Shown: positions 31,138 to 39,609, numbered from the stretch's first letter. The stretch: 41,145 nt of DNA from JAWLGW01 sp964569055 (GCA_964569055.1 CAZMSZ010000014.1:1-41145); one strand, 5' to 3'. A program made the numbers and translations. The notes: a model not told the origin generated them from the letters alone.

Positions 31138-32169
31138 GTGCTGTTCGCGGCGGGGCTCCCGATGTCCTCCGCGTCGGCCCTGCTCGACCTGACCTGGGAC
31201 GCGGCGTACGCGGCGCTCGACTGTCTCTCCGACGAGGCGCTGCACCTCGTGGCCCTCGGCCGGGCCTTGGACCAGCTCCCCTTCGACGAGCCCTGCCGCG
31301 GCTGGTGGTCGGTGCAGCGGCTGCGCGTCGGCCGCTGGAGCCTCGGCATGCAGCTCAAGGAGGCGAGCAGCCAGGAGGCTGAGCTGAGGCTGGACCTTGA
31401 CGCCGCTCCCGTGGCGCCGGTCGTGGCGGGCGAGTTCGACTCGGACCGCGACCTCGTCCGCCTGAACGTGGCCCTGGTCCTCGCCGTGGTCCTGACCCAG
31501 GACGTGCCGCCCGAGCGCTTCCTGGCGACCGCGTGCGCCCTGGCCCTGCTGGCTGTCCTGGACCCGCGCTTCGCGCCGCTGCGGAGCCACCTCAAGGGCG
31601 ACGCGCTCCTGAGGGCGGGCAAGGCCCTGGGCAAGGTGGGCGATCGGCTGCGGGAGCTGCTCCTCCAGCTCCGCTACGAGGACCGCCCGGGCGCTGAGCT
31701 GCTCGGCCGGCTGCAGAGCGCGTTCGAGGAGCTCCTCGCCCAACCGGCCAACGCGACGAGCGGGACGCTCGTACTGCGGGAGGGGCCGGGCGGGTTCGAG
31801 GTCGCCCTGGGCGAGCGGACCTGCCGGGTGAGCGACCTCGAGGCCGAGTACCTGTGCAAGCTCCCGCCGCCCGACGCGCAGCCGGTGTTCGGCGTGAAGG
31901 CGCTCTGCAAGCTGTGGGACCTGGGCGAGCGCCAGGACCGCAGCGCCAGCTCGCGCTACAGCCAGCTCGCGCACAAGCTGCTCCACCAGCTCGGCGTGCA
32001 GTGCCTGCTCAAGGTCCCGCGCGGCGGTCGTTTCGGCCTGCGGCTCCGCGCTCGAGGAGGCCTGATCGGGACCGCGCGCCCCACGGGGTCTTGGCCTCCC
32101 TCGCGCTCCGACTTTCGTGTTGCGCACGAAAGACCGCCACGGGCGCGCGCTCGCTTCGCGTATAGCTGA
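31138..32169 (+). CDS. Hypothetical protein, uncertain start
   Basis: A 343-aa Leu/Ala/Arg-rich protein of unrecognised family. Two alpha-helical regions are followed near 215-300 by a segment with a beta-helix-beta rhythm (RVSDLEAEYLCKLPP, VFGVKALCKLWDL, YSQLAHKLLHQLGVQCLLKV, GRFGLRL) that could be a winged-helix or transcriptional-regulator-like output domain. The GTG at 31138 lacks a ribosome site. Protein-like codons continue upstream (RLTLQRWQPSPDGAQKPDPAV) to a TAG at 31039 without any ATG, GTG or TTG, so the gene may start at a CTG or be 5'-truncated by the repeat-rich DNA. The final 35 or so residues are Arg-rich and may be an extension past the natural end. Confidence 0.5.
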   Translation: MLFAAGLPMSSASALLDLTWDAAYAALDCLSDEALHLVALGRALDQLPFDEPCRGWWSVQRLRVGRWSLGMQLKEASSQEAELRLDLDAAPVAPVVAGEFDSDRDLVRLNVALVLAVVLTQDVPPERFLATACALALLAVLDPRFAPLRSHLKGDALLRAGKALGKVGDRLRELLLQLRYEDRPGAELLGRLQSAFEELLAQPANATSGTLVLREGPGGFEVALGERTCRVSDLEAEYLCKLPPPDAQPVFGVKALCKLWDLGERQDRSASSRYSQLAHKLLHQLGVQCLLKVPRGGRFGLRLRARGGLIGTARPTGSWPPSRSDFRVAHERPPRARARFAYS

Positions 32170-32433
32170 GTGCATGACCCACTCACAGCCGCACACCGAC
32201 GCCGATCCCCGCCCCGTAGCCAGCTCCGGGCCTAGCCTCCACCCGACCACCCGGAGGGCGCCATGAGCGCCTGGAGCGGGCGCGGGAGGAGCCTGCATCG
32301 GACATCGGAGTAGCTGAACCCAGCTCGCGCCACGGCGAGGGGTGCCCGGCGGAGACAGCTGGGTCCGGCTGGGGTCGGAGCGGGGAGCGGTTCGTGGGGA
32401 GCTGGACTCAGCCCACGCCGGCAGACGCGGGAG

Positions 32434-33315
32434 CTACTCGGTCGCCTCCGGCGAAGGGAGGAGCGACTCGAGGGCGGTGACCAGGTCGTCATCGGCGTGG
32501 TGTTCAGCGAGCAGCTCGGCCACCCGCTGGAGGTCGGCCGCCGACGCCGACGGGAGCCGATCGACGAAGGGGCGTGCCCGCGCACCGAGCCGTCTGTCGA
32601 GCTGGAGGGTGAGCAGCCTCCGCTGACCCTTCGCCTCCCCCTTCGCCTCGAACTCGGCGCCGATCTCCTTCCAGGTCGTGGACTCCATCAGCTCCTCCTT
32701 CGGTATTCTGGCAAGCCAGCCCTGTCCCTGGAAGGCTTGCTCCGCGAAGGTCGCCAGCGCGACGCGCAGCTCCCTCCGCCGGTCCTCGTCGGTGATCCCG
32801 CCAAGGCGGGTCAGGGCCTGCTCGGTACGCGCGGGGCTACCGCCCGCTGCGAACGGGACCAGGGGCAGGAGCTCGAGCGCTTCGCCGGCCAGCAGGGCGT
32901 CGGCCTCGAGGTCCGCCCACACCCGCAGGACGTCGAACTCGAACACGAGGCGCCGCCGCCCCCGGACCGTGACCTCGAACCGTCCGAGGGGCTCACGCTG
33001 GCGGTCGCCCCTCGTCAGGCAGAGCACGACCGTGAGCAGGTTGGGATGGCGCCGGCGGGCCAGGCTCCAGTACTCGAAGGCCCGCTCCGGCACGCTCGAC
33101 CGCCACGACGCCTGCACCTCGAAGTGCAGCCATAGCGGCTCGTCCTCGCCCTCGATGACGATCCGGAGCAGCTTGTCGAGGTGCCGCGTCAGCGCGGGCA
33201 GCTCCGTCCGCTCGGCGTGCATCTCCCGGATGGCGAGGTCGCCGAGGAACAAGCGTACGAACGGCTCGGGCACCTCCTCGAGGAGGACCTTGGCGGCGAT
33301 GTCGAGCTGGCCCAT
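32434..33315 (-). CDS. Rpn-like PD-(D/E)XK nuclease with DUF4351-like C-terminus
   Basis: A 293-aa member of the Rpn/transposase-like nuclease family, whose known members are DNA endonucleases promoting RecA-independent recombination. The N-terminal half shows the family pattern: MGQLDIAAKVLLEEVPEPFVRLFL, then LDKLLRIV and LWLHFEVQASW, where ExQ takes the place of ExK as is usual in Rpn enzymes. The C-terminal 55 residues (RRLLTLQLDRRLG...VDRLPSAS) match the DUF4351-type tail. The ATG at 33315 has a clear GGAGGAAGG and the homology starts there. It stands alone, with no operon partner. Such genes are often multicopy and mobile-associated. Confidence 0.8.
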   Translation of the reverse strand: MGQLDIAAKVLLEEVPEPFVRLFLGDLAIREMHAERTELPALTRHLDKLLRIVIEGEDEPLWLHFEVQASWRSSVPERAFEYWSLARRRHPNLLTVVLCLTRGDRQREPLGRFEVTVRGRRRLVFEFDVLRVWADLEADALLAGEALELLPLVPFAAGGSPARTEQALTRLGGITDEDRRRELRVALATFAEQAFQGQGWLARIPKEELMESTTWKEIGAEFEAKGEAKGQRRLLTLQLDRRLGARARPFVDRLPSASAADLQRVAELLAEHHADDDLVTALESLLPSPEATE

Positions 33316-34130
33316 CCTTCCTCCGTGAGGGCAGTCTACGAGCGCCACCGACGGGCCGCTGTCGGTGCCCGGCCGCGTCGGGGGAACTGTGCCCGACCTC
33401 GCGTGGGCGTGAGCGGGCTCAGAGAGCACGTCATGCGGAGGCCGGCTGCGACGGCTCGAGTCAGCTGCTCCCCGGCCTGGCGGCTTGGGTCAGTTCGCTC
33501 GCCGAGCGGCCGGCCCGCTCGAGGCCAGGCTCTGCGCCCGGTCGCGCCGAGGGAGAGGCGGGACGGGAGCCGAGGTGAGGTGCGCCAGCCCGAAGGCGCT
33601 CGCGACGGGCCGTCGCGGGCCGGGCGGGCGCGCCCGGCAGCCGTGCGAGCGTCGCCTGCTCGCGCTGCGGGCTTCGGGCGACCCGCGCCGGAGAGCGGTA
33701 GCGCGAGCCCTCGCTGTCCGGCATCCTGGCAAGCGTGTCCGGCCGCAAGTCGATGTCAGCGCGCCGCTCCCGTGTGGGTCGAGCCCTCCCGGCGCTCTTG
33801 CTCTGCGGCGTCTGGGCCGCCAGTTCCCCCGACGACGCGGCGGCCGCCGAGGGCGGCAGTACTGCGGCGGCGGCGCGCGCCCGGGTCGGCGTGTTCCTCC
33901 GCCCCGAGGCCACGTCCCCCGACCAGGGGGCCGAGGCAGGCTGCGAAGGTCCCTCGGCTCAAGCCATTGTCAATGCACAGGCTAACGCTCCCAGGCGAGG
34001 GGCTGCGGGTGAACTATGAGTCGACCGCGCACCCGCGGGAGCGACGCTCGAGAGCTCGCCTCTGGGCTATTGAGGAGCGATGTCGAGCGACGTCGGGACC
34101 GCGTCCGGTTCGCCCTCGCCGCTCGAGGGC
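33316..34130. other. Long stretch without a convincing gene
   Basis: About 800 bp of GC-rich sequence with open frames on both strands that all look like composition artefacts, rich in Arg, Ala, Pro and Ser. The only candidate is a short frame at 33735-34019, listed separately at low confidence. It may be decayed genes next to the accessory region. Confidence 0.5.
33735..34019 (+). CDS. Doubtful small protein with signal-peptide-like start
   Basis: A GTG (33735) or ATG (33753) opens a frame of 88-94 codons whose start reads ARRSRVGRALPALLLCGVW followed by an AAAA-type cleavage region, resembling a Sec signal peptide. The remainder is Ala/Gly-rich without recognisable domains. No good ribosome site is seen. 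It could be a small exported protein or a chance frame. Confidence 0.2.
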   Translation: MSGRKSMSARRSRVGRALPALLLCGVWAASSPDDAAAAEGGSTAAAARARVGVFLRPEATSPDQGAEAGCEGPSAQAIVNAQANAPRRGAAGEL

Positions 34131-34631
34131 TCAACGGCCTCGAACAAGGCCGGGGTGGGCGAACCGAGTGACCTCCTTCCACGACGGCCGATCTGGATAG
34201 CTCGTGCAGGCCCAGTCCAGGAAGATGCCCTCAGGGTAGGTGTAGACCGTCTTCATAGCCATGCGGCCGACGACCTGGGCAGCCTCGTTCCAAGCGATGT
34301 CCTTCAGCGTGACCGTCACCGTCTCGTCGAGCGCCTCCGGGTCGGAGTAGTAGAACTCCTTCCCGGCGCGGTTCGCGATCTCGATCATGACCTGCTCGAG
34401 GTCCGCGTCGTCGAAGTCGATGCTGATGTGCATGCCTTCAACGAAGCGGCCGCGAACCCAAAGGTCTGCATTGAGAGCGAGCCGGGCCTCGGTCTCGAGG
34501 GTTCGACCACCTCTTGCCTCCGCGGTGACTTCACTCGCTCGTCCACTCCGGGGACCTACCTCCTCGTGGCGGGCCCGAGTGGACTCGCAGGCGATCAGGA
34601 GCAGGCAGAGGAGGAGCGGGAGCCGCGGCAC
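34131..34631 (-). CDS. Lipoprotein with a lone secretin-N (STN)-like domain
   Basis: A 166-aa predicted lipoprotein. From GTG 34631 it has a short basic start, a hydrophobic core and the lipobox LLIAC with Cys15. A polar linker follows. A domain at about 68-125 (ISIDFDDADLEQVMIEIANRAGKEFYY...VTVTLKDIAWNEAAQVVGRM) has the beta-alpha-beta pattern of STN/secretin N domains, as in type II/IV secretins and TonB receptors. No secretin barrel follows, so it may be a pilotin-like or periplasmic partner. It lies 32 bp downstream of another lipoprotein gene on the same strand, suggesting an operon. Codon use is less GC-rich than in that neighbour. Confidence 0.65.
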   Translation of the reverse strand: MPRLPLLLCLLLIACESTRARHEEVGPRSGRASEVTAEARGGRTLETEARLALNADLWVRGRFVEGMHISIDFDDADLEQVMIEIANRAGKEFYYSDPEALDETVTVTLKDIAWNEAAQVVGRMAMKTVYTYPEGIFLDWACTSYPDRPSWKEVTRFAHPGLVRGR

Positions 34632-34663
34632 GATCGACGAAGTGTAGCCTTCTCTCCGGCCCG

Positions 34664-35557
34664 TCACCGCCCGCGTTGCCAGGAGCGCTCGTCCTGCCAG
34701 CGGACGACGAGCTGCTCCCAGGCGGCCTTGTTCATCCACGAGGCGCGCAGGACCCAGATCCCGTCGTCGTCGGCGGTGCGCTCGAACAGCCACATCTCCT
34801 CGCCGGGGCGGAGGACGGCGCGGCCGGCGAAGCGGAGCTCGGGCTCGTCCCAGTCGGCGCGGTAGGTCGCGCGCAGGGCGACCACGGTCGGGGCGAGGGG
34901 GTCCTCGCCGGTCCAGGCCACGCGCGCCACGGCGTCGAGGCCGAGCGAGCTGCGCGGGCCGCGGCGGACGCGGAACCACTGGACGCCCAGGACCTCGATC
35001 GGACCCTCCAGCTCGGCCAGCTCGCCGTCGTGGACGGTCGCGGCGGCGTCGGCGATCCGCTTGCCCAGAATGACGGGCTCGAGCGGCGGCTCGACCACCA
35101 GCACGTCGCGGCCGCGCAGGCGGCTCTGCGCCACCACGGTGGGCAGGGCGTCGGGCTCGAACCGCTCGAGGGACACGGAGAGCACCGCCTCGTGGCCGAC
35201 GAAGCGCTCGCGGTCGCGCAAGAACCGCTCGAGCAGCGCCACCTGCTCGGGGCTGCCGCGCAGGTCGACCGCGGCGCGCCCCAGCTCCATGAGGTGCGGC
35301 TGCAGCTCGGGGGTGAGCGGGGTGACCTGCACCACGTCCGACAGGCGCACCCCGCCCAGGAGCACCAGCTCCTCCGCCGCGTCCGCCGCGCGCTCGGGCG
35401 CCTCGGCGGGGAAGCGGCGGACCACCGTGGCGGAGCCGACGGGGCCGACCAAGGTGTAGGGATCGGAGACCGGCGGCGCGGCGCGCAAGACGGCCGGCGA
35501 CCCCGCGGCGCAGCCGGCCAGCGCCGCGGCGGCCAGCGCCAGCAGCGGTGCTTTCAC
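34664..35557 (-). CDS. Predicted lipoprotein of unknown function
   Basis: A 297-aa protein with a lipoprotein signal from GTG 35557: VKAPLLALAAAALAGC, with lipobox LAGC and Cys16. The body alternates beta strands and helices and contains an ordered C-terminal region (LRFAGRAVLRPGEEMWLFE, GIWVLRASWMNKAAWEQLVVRW) suggesting a beta-rich envelope domain. No family was recognised. An ATG at 35578 would add seven residues before the signal and is less likely. It lies downstream of gatB on the same strand, separated by short GC-rich tandem repeats, and precedes the STN-like lipoprotein. Confidence 0.75.
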   Translation of the reverse strand: MKAPLLALAAAALAGCAAGSPAVLRAAPPVSDPYTLVGPVGSATVVRRFPAEAPERAADAAEELVLLGGVRLSDVVQVTPLTPELQPHLMELGRAAVDLRGSPEQVALLERFLRDRERFVGHEAVLSVSLERFEPDALPTVVAQSRLRGRDVLVVEPPLEPVILGKRIADAAATVHDGELAELEGPIEVLGVQWFRVRRGPRSSLGLDAVARVAWTGEDPLAPTVVALRATYRADWDEPELRFAGRAVLRPGEEMWLFERTADDDGIWVLRASWMNKAAWEQLVVRWQDERSWQRGR

Positions 35558-35660
35558 CCCGTCACGATGGCAGCGCACGGTCGTTCCGTCACGGGGAACG
35601 CCGCAGGTGTGCGGCGCGCGGACCAGCCGGGGGTTATGCCTCGCGACGCGGCGCGGCGCG

Positions 35661-35743
35661 GCGCGGGGACCGCTCAGCGCGGGGACCGCTCAGCCGCGTG
35701 CGCCGCCCAGCCGGGCGCGCCGCTCAGCCGGGTGCGCCGCCCG
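35661..35743. repeat. 16-17-bp imperfect tandem repeats overlapping the gatB 3' end
   Basis: Five units lie at 35661-35676, 35677-35692, 35693-35709, 35710-35726 and 35727-35743. The first two are identical (GCGCGGGGACCGCTCA) and the others follow GCCGGGYGCGCCGCYCA. The gatB stop codon lies at the end of the fourth unit, so the last few GatB residues are encoded by the repeat. Its function is unknown; it could be a slippage-generated expansion. Confidence 0.75.
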
Positions 35744-37304
35744 CGCGGGCGCGCGCTACCAGCTCGGCGATCCGCGCCCGCACCACGTCGGGCTCGGCCT
35801 GCCCCTTGGTCGCCTTCATGACCGCCCCGACCAGGGCGCCGGCCGCCTTCTCCTTGCCGGCGAGCAGGTCAGCCACCGCCCGGGGGTTCGCGGCCCAGGC
35901 CGCGTCCACCGCCGCATGGACGGCGTCGGCCGCCACGGCCGCGATCCCGTGGCGCGCCACGACCTCGCGCGGGGCGAGCCCCTCCTCCACCATGCGCGGC
36001 CACACCTGCTTGAGCGCCAGCTCCTTGGTGAGCGCGCCCTCCTGCACCAGCGCGTGCAGCTCGGCGAGCTGCGCCGGCGGGACGGGCGAGTCCTCCGCGC
36101 CCACACCGCGCGCGTTGAGGAGCGCCGCCAACTGGTTGAGCACCAGGTTGGCCGCCTCGCCCGCTGGGACCCCGAGCGCCACGACCTGTTCGAAGTAGGC
36201 CGCGAGCTGCCGGTCGCGGGTCAGCACCTCGGCCGGACCCTGGGCGAGGCCGAGCGCCTCCACGTAGCGGCGGCGCCGCGCCCCGGGCAGCTCGGGCAGG
36301 CCGGCGCGGATCGCGGCCACCCGGGCCGGGTCGATCGCCACCGGCGGCAGGTCGGGCTCGGGGAAGTAGCGGTAGTCGTGCGCGTCCTCCTTGGCGCGCA
36401 TGAAGCGCGTGCGCCCGCTCCAGCCGTCCTTCCCCTGCGGCAGCAGCGCGCGCACCGCGGCGAGCGAAGCGCGCACCGGCTCGGGCACGTCCGCCTCGAA
36501 CGCGTCGTCGCGTGCGGCGACGGGGTCCCAACCCTCGTCCCACAGGCGCGTCTCCTGGCGCGGGGTCCGCCCCACCTCGAGCAGCGCCACCTGCCGGGCC
36601 TGCTCGAACGCGACCGCCCGCCGGACCGCCGCGTAGCTGTTGAGGTTCTTGATCTCGACCCGCGGGCCCAGCGCCGTCTCGCCGCGCAGGCGCACCGAGA
36701 CCGAGGCCTCGAAGCGGAGGTTCCCCTCCTGCATGCGGCAGCGCGAGACCTCGAGCGCGCGCAGCAGCTCGGTCAAGGTCTCCATGTAGTCGTCGACCTC
36801 GTCGATCGAACGCATGTCGGGCTCGGTCACGATCTCGGCCAAGGGCGTCCCCGCGCGGTCGAGGTCGACGCTGGCGCCGCCGTCCGGCGCGTGCAGGAGC
36901 TTGCCCGCGTCCTCCTCGAGGTGCACGTCGCGCAGGCGCACCCGCCGCCCCGAGCGCAGCAGCTCCAGGCTGCCGCCCGCGCCGCCCAGCGGGCGGTAGG
37001 CCTGCGAGATCTGATAGCCCTTGGGGAGGTCGGGGTAGAAGTAGTTCTTGCGGTCGAAGGCGGTCACCGCGGGCACCGAACAGTCGAGGGCGACCGCCAC
37101 CCGCAGCGCCTTCTCCAGCGCGGCCGCGTTGAGCACCGGGAGCGAGCCCGGCAGCCCCAGGCACACCGGGCAGGTGCGCGCGTTGACCGGCGCCCCGAAC
37201 TCGACCGCGCAGCCGCAGAACAGCTTGCTCGCCGTGTCGAGCTGGGCGTGGACCTCCATGCCCACCACCAGCTCGTAGCGCTCGAGCACCTCGGCGCCGC
37301 TCAC
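35724..37304 (-). CDS. gatB: Aspartyl/glutamyl-tRNA amidotransferase subunit B
   Basis: GatB of the GatCAB complex phosphorylates Glu-tRNA(Gln) or Asp-tRNA(Asn) and, with ammonia from GatA, converts it to Gln- or Asn-tRNA. Hallmarks are YELVVGMEVHAQL, the CGC...CPVCLG zinc cluster, FDRKNYFYPDLPKGYQISQ, LHLEED-type HLEEDAGKL, EIVTEPDM, KNLNS and AHDYRYFPEPDLPP; the helical and YqeY/tail domains follow. At 526 aa it is longer than usual (about 475-500). An additional stretch of about 35 residues sits between ETRLWDE and RFMRAKEDAHDY. The GTG start at 37304 overlaps the gatA stop (GTGA). Its C-terminus ends in RARAGGAPG, encoded by a repeat. Confidence 0.97.
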   Translation of the reverse strand: MSGAEVLERYELVVGMEVHAQLDTASKLFCGCAVEFGAPVNARTCPVCLGLPGSLPVLNAAALEKALRVAVALDCSVPAVTAFDRKNYFYPDLPKGYQISQAYRPLGGAGGSLELLRSGRRVRLRDVHLEEDAGKLLHAPDGGASVDLDRAGTPLAEIVTEPDMRSIDEVDDYMETLTELLRALEVSRCRMQEGNLRFEASVSVRLRGETALGPRVEIKNLNSYAAVRRAVAFEQARQVALLEVGRTPRQETRLWDEGWDPVAARDDAFEADVPEPVRASLAAVRALLPQGKDGWSGRTRFMRAKEDAHDYRYFPEPDLPPVAIDPARVAAIRAGLPELPGARRRRYVEALGLAQGPAEVLTRDRQLAAYFEQVVALGVPAGEAANLVLNQLAALLNARGVGAEDSPVPPAQLAELHALVQEGALTKELALKQVWPRMVEEGLAPREVVARHGIAAVAADAVHAAVDAAWAANPRAVADLLAGKEKAAGALVGAVMKATKGQAEPDVVRARIAELVARARAGGAPG

Positions 37305-38803
37305 GGTTGGTCCCCGATCACCGGCGGGCGGCGCTCTTCGAGCGCGAGCGCCCCCTCGAGGCCGGCCGCCAGCGCGACCAGCGCCGGGTCGGACCAGCGC
37401 GGCCCCACGAGCTGCAGCCCGACCGGGAGCCCGCCCGCCGTGAACCCGCACGGGAGCGAGATCGCCGGCAGCCCGGCCAGGTTGATCGCGACCGTCATGA
37501 CGTCCACCGCATACAGCGCCAGCGGGTCGCGCGCCTTGCCGCCCAGCGGGAACGCCGGCTCGGGCGAGGTGGGCCCCACCAGCGCGTCGACCCCGCAGAG
37601 CGCGCGCTCGAAGTCGGCGCGGATCTTCCGGCGCACCCGCATGGCGCGCAGGTAGAACGCGTCGTAGAACCCGCTCGAGAGCACGAACGTCCCCAGCAGG
37701 ATCCGCCGCTTCACCTCGGCGCCCAACAGCTCGGCCCGCGTGCGCGCGGTCATGGCGACCGCGTCCGGCGCGCCCGCCGCGCGCCCGCCGTAGTGGACCC
37801 CGTCGTAGCGGGCGAGGTTCGAGGAGGCCTCCGCCGTCGCCACCACCTGATAGGCGGGGACCGCGGCCGCGGCCAGCTCGAGGTCGACCTCGCGCACCTC
37901 GGCCCCGGCCCCGCGCGCCCGCTCGAGCGCCTCTTCGATCCGCGTCCTGACCTCCCTGTTGGTGGTCAGCTCGCGCCAGGCGCGCACCACCCCGAGCACG
38001 CGCCCCGCGAGGGCGGGGCGGGCCGCGGCGCGCGCGAACGGCGCCGGCTCCGCAAAGGCGGCCGCCCACGGGCCCGCCTCCGCGCGGGGATCGCGCGTGG
38101 TCGGGTCGGCGGGATCGGGCCCCCAGATCGCGTCGAGCGCCAGGGCCGCGTCCCCCACGCTGCTCGCGAGCGGACCGACCTGGTCGAGCGACGAGGCGAA
38201 CGCGATGAGCCCGGCGCGCGACACCAGGCCGTAGGTGGGCTTGACCCCCACGCACCCGCACAGGGCGGCCGGCTGGCGGATCGAGCCGCCGGTGTCGGAG
38301 CCGAGCGCGATCGGCACCACGCGCGCCGCCACCGCGGCCGCGCTGCCACCCGAGCTCCCGCCGGGGACTCGGCTCGGGTCCCAGGGGTTGGCGGTCGGGC
38401 CGAAGGCCGAGTTCTCGGTGGACGAGCCCATGGAGAACTCGTCGAGGTTGGTCTTGCCGAGCGGCACGGCGCCCGCGTCGAGCAGCCGCTGCACCACGGT
38501 CGCGGTGTAGGGCGGCCGGAAGCCGGCCAGCGCGCGGGAGCCGGCGGTCGTCTCCACGGCTTGCCAGCACAGGTTGTCCTTGATCGCGAACGGCACGCCA
38601 GCCAGCGGGCCGGGCTCCTCGCCGGCGGCGACCCGCGCGTCGACCGCCGCGGCCGCCGCCTCGGCCTCGCGCTCGGTCAGGCACAGGAACGCGCGGACCG
38701 CGGGCTCGACCGCGCGCGCGCGCGCCAGGGCGCCCTGTGCGACCTCGGCGGCGCTCGTGGTGCCCGCGCGGACGCTCGACGCGATGCCGGCGGCGCCTGT
38801 CAT
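37301..38803 (-). CDS. gatA: Aspartyl/glutamyl-tRNA amidotransferase subunit A
   Basis: GatA is the glutaminase/amidase subunit that releases ammonia for transamidation on mischarged tRNA. This 500-aa protein has the amidase-signature Ser-cisSer-Lys triad: K75 (PFAIKDN), S150 (in GGSSGGSAAAVAA) and S174 (GSDTGGSIRQPAA). It also has the conserved GVKPTYGLVSR and FASSLDQVGP segments. The ATG at 38803 overlaps the gatC stop (ATGA), and its own stop overlaps the gatB start, so gatC-gatA-gatB form a tightly coupled operon. Length and motifs are fully typical, with no sign of damage. Confidence 0.98.
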   Translation of the reverse strand: MTGAAGIASSVRAGTTSAAEVAQGALARARAVEPAVRAFLCLTEREAEAAAAAVDARVAAGEEPGPLAGVPFAIKDNLCWQAVETTAGSRALAGFRPPYTATVVQRLLDAGAVPLGKTNLDEFSMGSSTENSAFGPTANPWDPSRVPGGSSGGSAAAVAARVVPIALGSDTGGSIRQPAALCGCVGVKPTYGLVSRAGLIAFASSLDQVGPLASSVGDAALALDAIWGPDPADPTTRDPRAEAGPWAAAFAEPAPFARAAARPALAGRVLGVVRAWRELTTNREVRTRIEEALERARGAGAEVREVDLELAAAAVPAYQVVATAEASSNLARYDGVHYGGRAAGAPDAVAMTARTRAELLGAEVKRRILLGTFVLSSGFYDAFYLRAMRVRRKIRADFERALCGVDALVGPTSPEPAFPLGGKARDPLALYAVDVMTVAINLAGLPAISLPCGFTAGGLPVGLQLVGPRWSDPALVALAAGLEGALALEERRPPVIGDQP

Positions 38804-39129
38804 TCGGTCTCGCCCCCGATCACGGGCGGGACGGCGAAGCCGCCGTCGGGCGCGGGCTCGGGCGCGTTGGCCACGGCCTCGGCCGGCGCGAGCGAGGGCC
38901 GCGCCGCGTCCTCGCGCAGGGCGCCCGCGAGCCCGTCGTCCTCGAGCACGCCCTCCTCGAGCGGGATCGCCTCCAGCTCGCGCACCCAGGTCAGCACGCG
39001 GCCGAGGTGCTCGCCGAGGCCGGCCGCCTCGGCCGGGGCGAGGTCGATTCGGGCCAGCCGGGCGAGGCGCGCCACGCCCTCGGGCGCCGTCGGGTCGAGC
39101 GGGAGCGGGTCGGACACGTGCGGCTCCAT
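38800..39129 (-). CDS. gatC: Aspartyl/glutamyl-tRNA amidotransferase subunit C
   Basis: GatC is the small belt subunit that wraps GatA and stabilises the GatA-GatB interface. This 109-aa protein shows the family pattern VARLARLARIDLAPAEAAGL then LGRVLTWVRELEAIPLE, and the C-terminal LREDAARPSL...ANAPEPAPDGGFAVPPVI motif. It is the first gene of gatCAB, about 87 bp downstream of rpmB, with a hairpin between them. The ATG at 39129 opens the homology. Confidence 0.95.
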   Translation of the reverse strand: MEPHVSDPLPLDPTAPEGVARLARLARIDLAPAEAAGLGEHLGRVLTWVRELEAIPLEEGVLEDDGLAGALREDAARPSLAPAEAVANAPEPAPDGGFAVPPVIGGETE

Positions 39130-39159
39130 GGCGCGGGGCGCGCCGGGGGTACGTGCAAG

Positions 39160-39192
39160 AGCGCTGAGCGGACGTGCGTCACGCTCAGCGCT
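39160..39192 (-). terminator. Hairpin between rpmB and gatC
   Basis: A perfect 11-bp inverted repeat, AGCGCTGAGCG...CGCTCAGCGCT, is separated by 11 nt and lies 25 bp beyond the rpmB stop. There is no T-run, so classical intrinsic termination is uncertain. It may attenuate read-through or stabilise the rpmB transcript end. Confidence 0.45.
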
Positions 39193-39216
39193 CGGGTCCC
39201 GGGGTGATCGGGGGCG

Positions 39217-39609
39217 CTAGGCCTTCTTGGCCTTGGCGGCCGCGCGGGCCGCCGCCTCCGCGCGGCGCTTGCGCCGGCGGGCCGCCGCCTCGGCCGCGCG
39301 CTTGCGGCGCGCCTCGGGCGACTTGGCCTGCTCGGCGGCCTCCATGCGGTGGCGCAGCCCCTCGGGAATGTCGCGCTTGAGCGGCTTCTTGACCCGGCCG
39401 GCGCGGATGCACTTGGTGCACACCTTGATCCGCTCGACCGTCCCGTTGGCCGTGAGCGCGCGCACGCGCTGGACGTTCGGCTTGAACTTGCGGCGGGTAA
39501 TGCCGGTCGTCTTGATACCGACGCCGCCGACGTACTTGGCCAGACCGCGGGTGGTGATCTGGTTGCCGAAGCTGGTCCGCTTGCCGCAGGTCTCGCACTC
39601 ACGGCTCAT
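39217..39609 (-). CDS. rpmB: 50S ribosomal protein L28 with basic C-terminal extension
   Basis: L28 is a component of the large ribosomal subunit. The first 76 residues match the zinc-binding type: CETCG (C5, C8), GNQITTRGLAKYVGGVGIK, ITRRKFKPNVQRVRAL and CTKCIRAGRVKKP (C64, C67). The longer loop with YVGGVGIKTTGITRR recalls L28 of Planctomycetota, from memory. At 130 aa it is well over the common 60-80. The additional 54 residues are Ala/Arg/Lys-rich helix, possibly binding rRNA. The ATG at 39609 is where the homology starts; the open frame upstream is non-coding. Confidence 0.95.
   Translation of the reverse strand: MSRECETCGKRTSFGNQITTRGLAKYVGGVGIKTTGITRRKFKPNVQRVRALTANGTVERIKVCTKCIRAGRVKKPLKRDIPEGLRHRMEAAEQAKSPEARRKRAAEAAARRRKRRAEAAARAAAKAKKA

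Noticed and set aside
32263..32313. 16-codon frame with a ribosome site (MSAWSGRGRSL...)
   Set aside because: It is preceded by GGAGGG but is too short and without any recognisable feature; probably a truncated gene start or chance.
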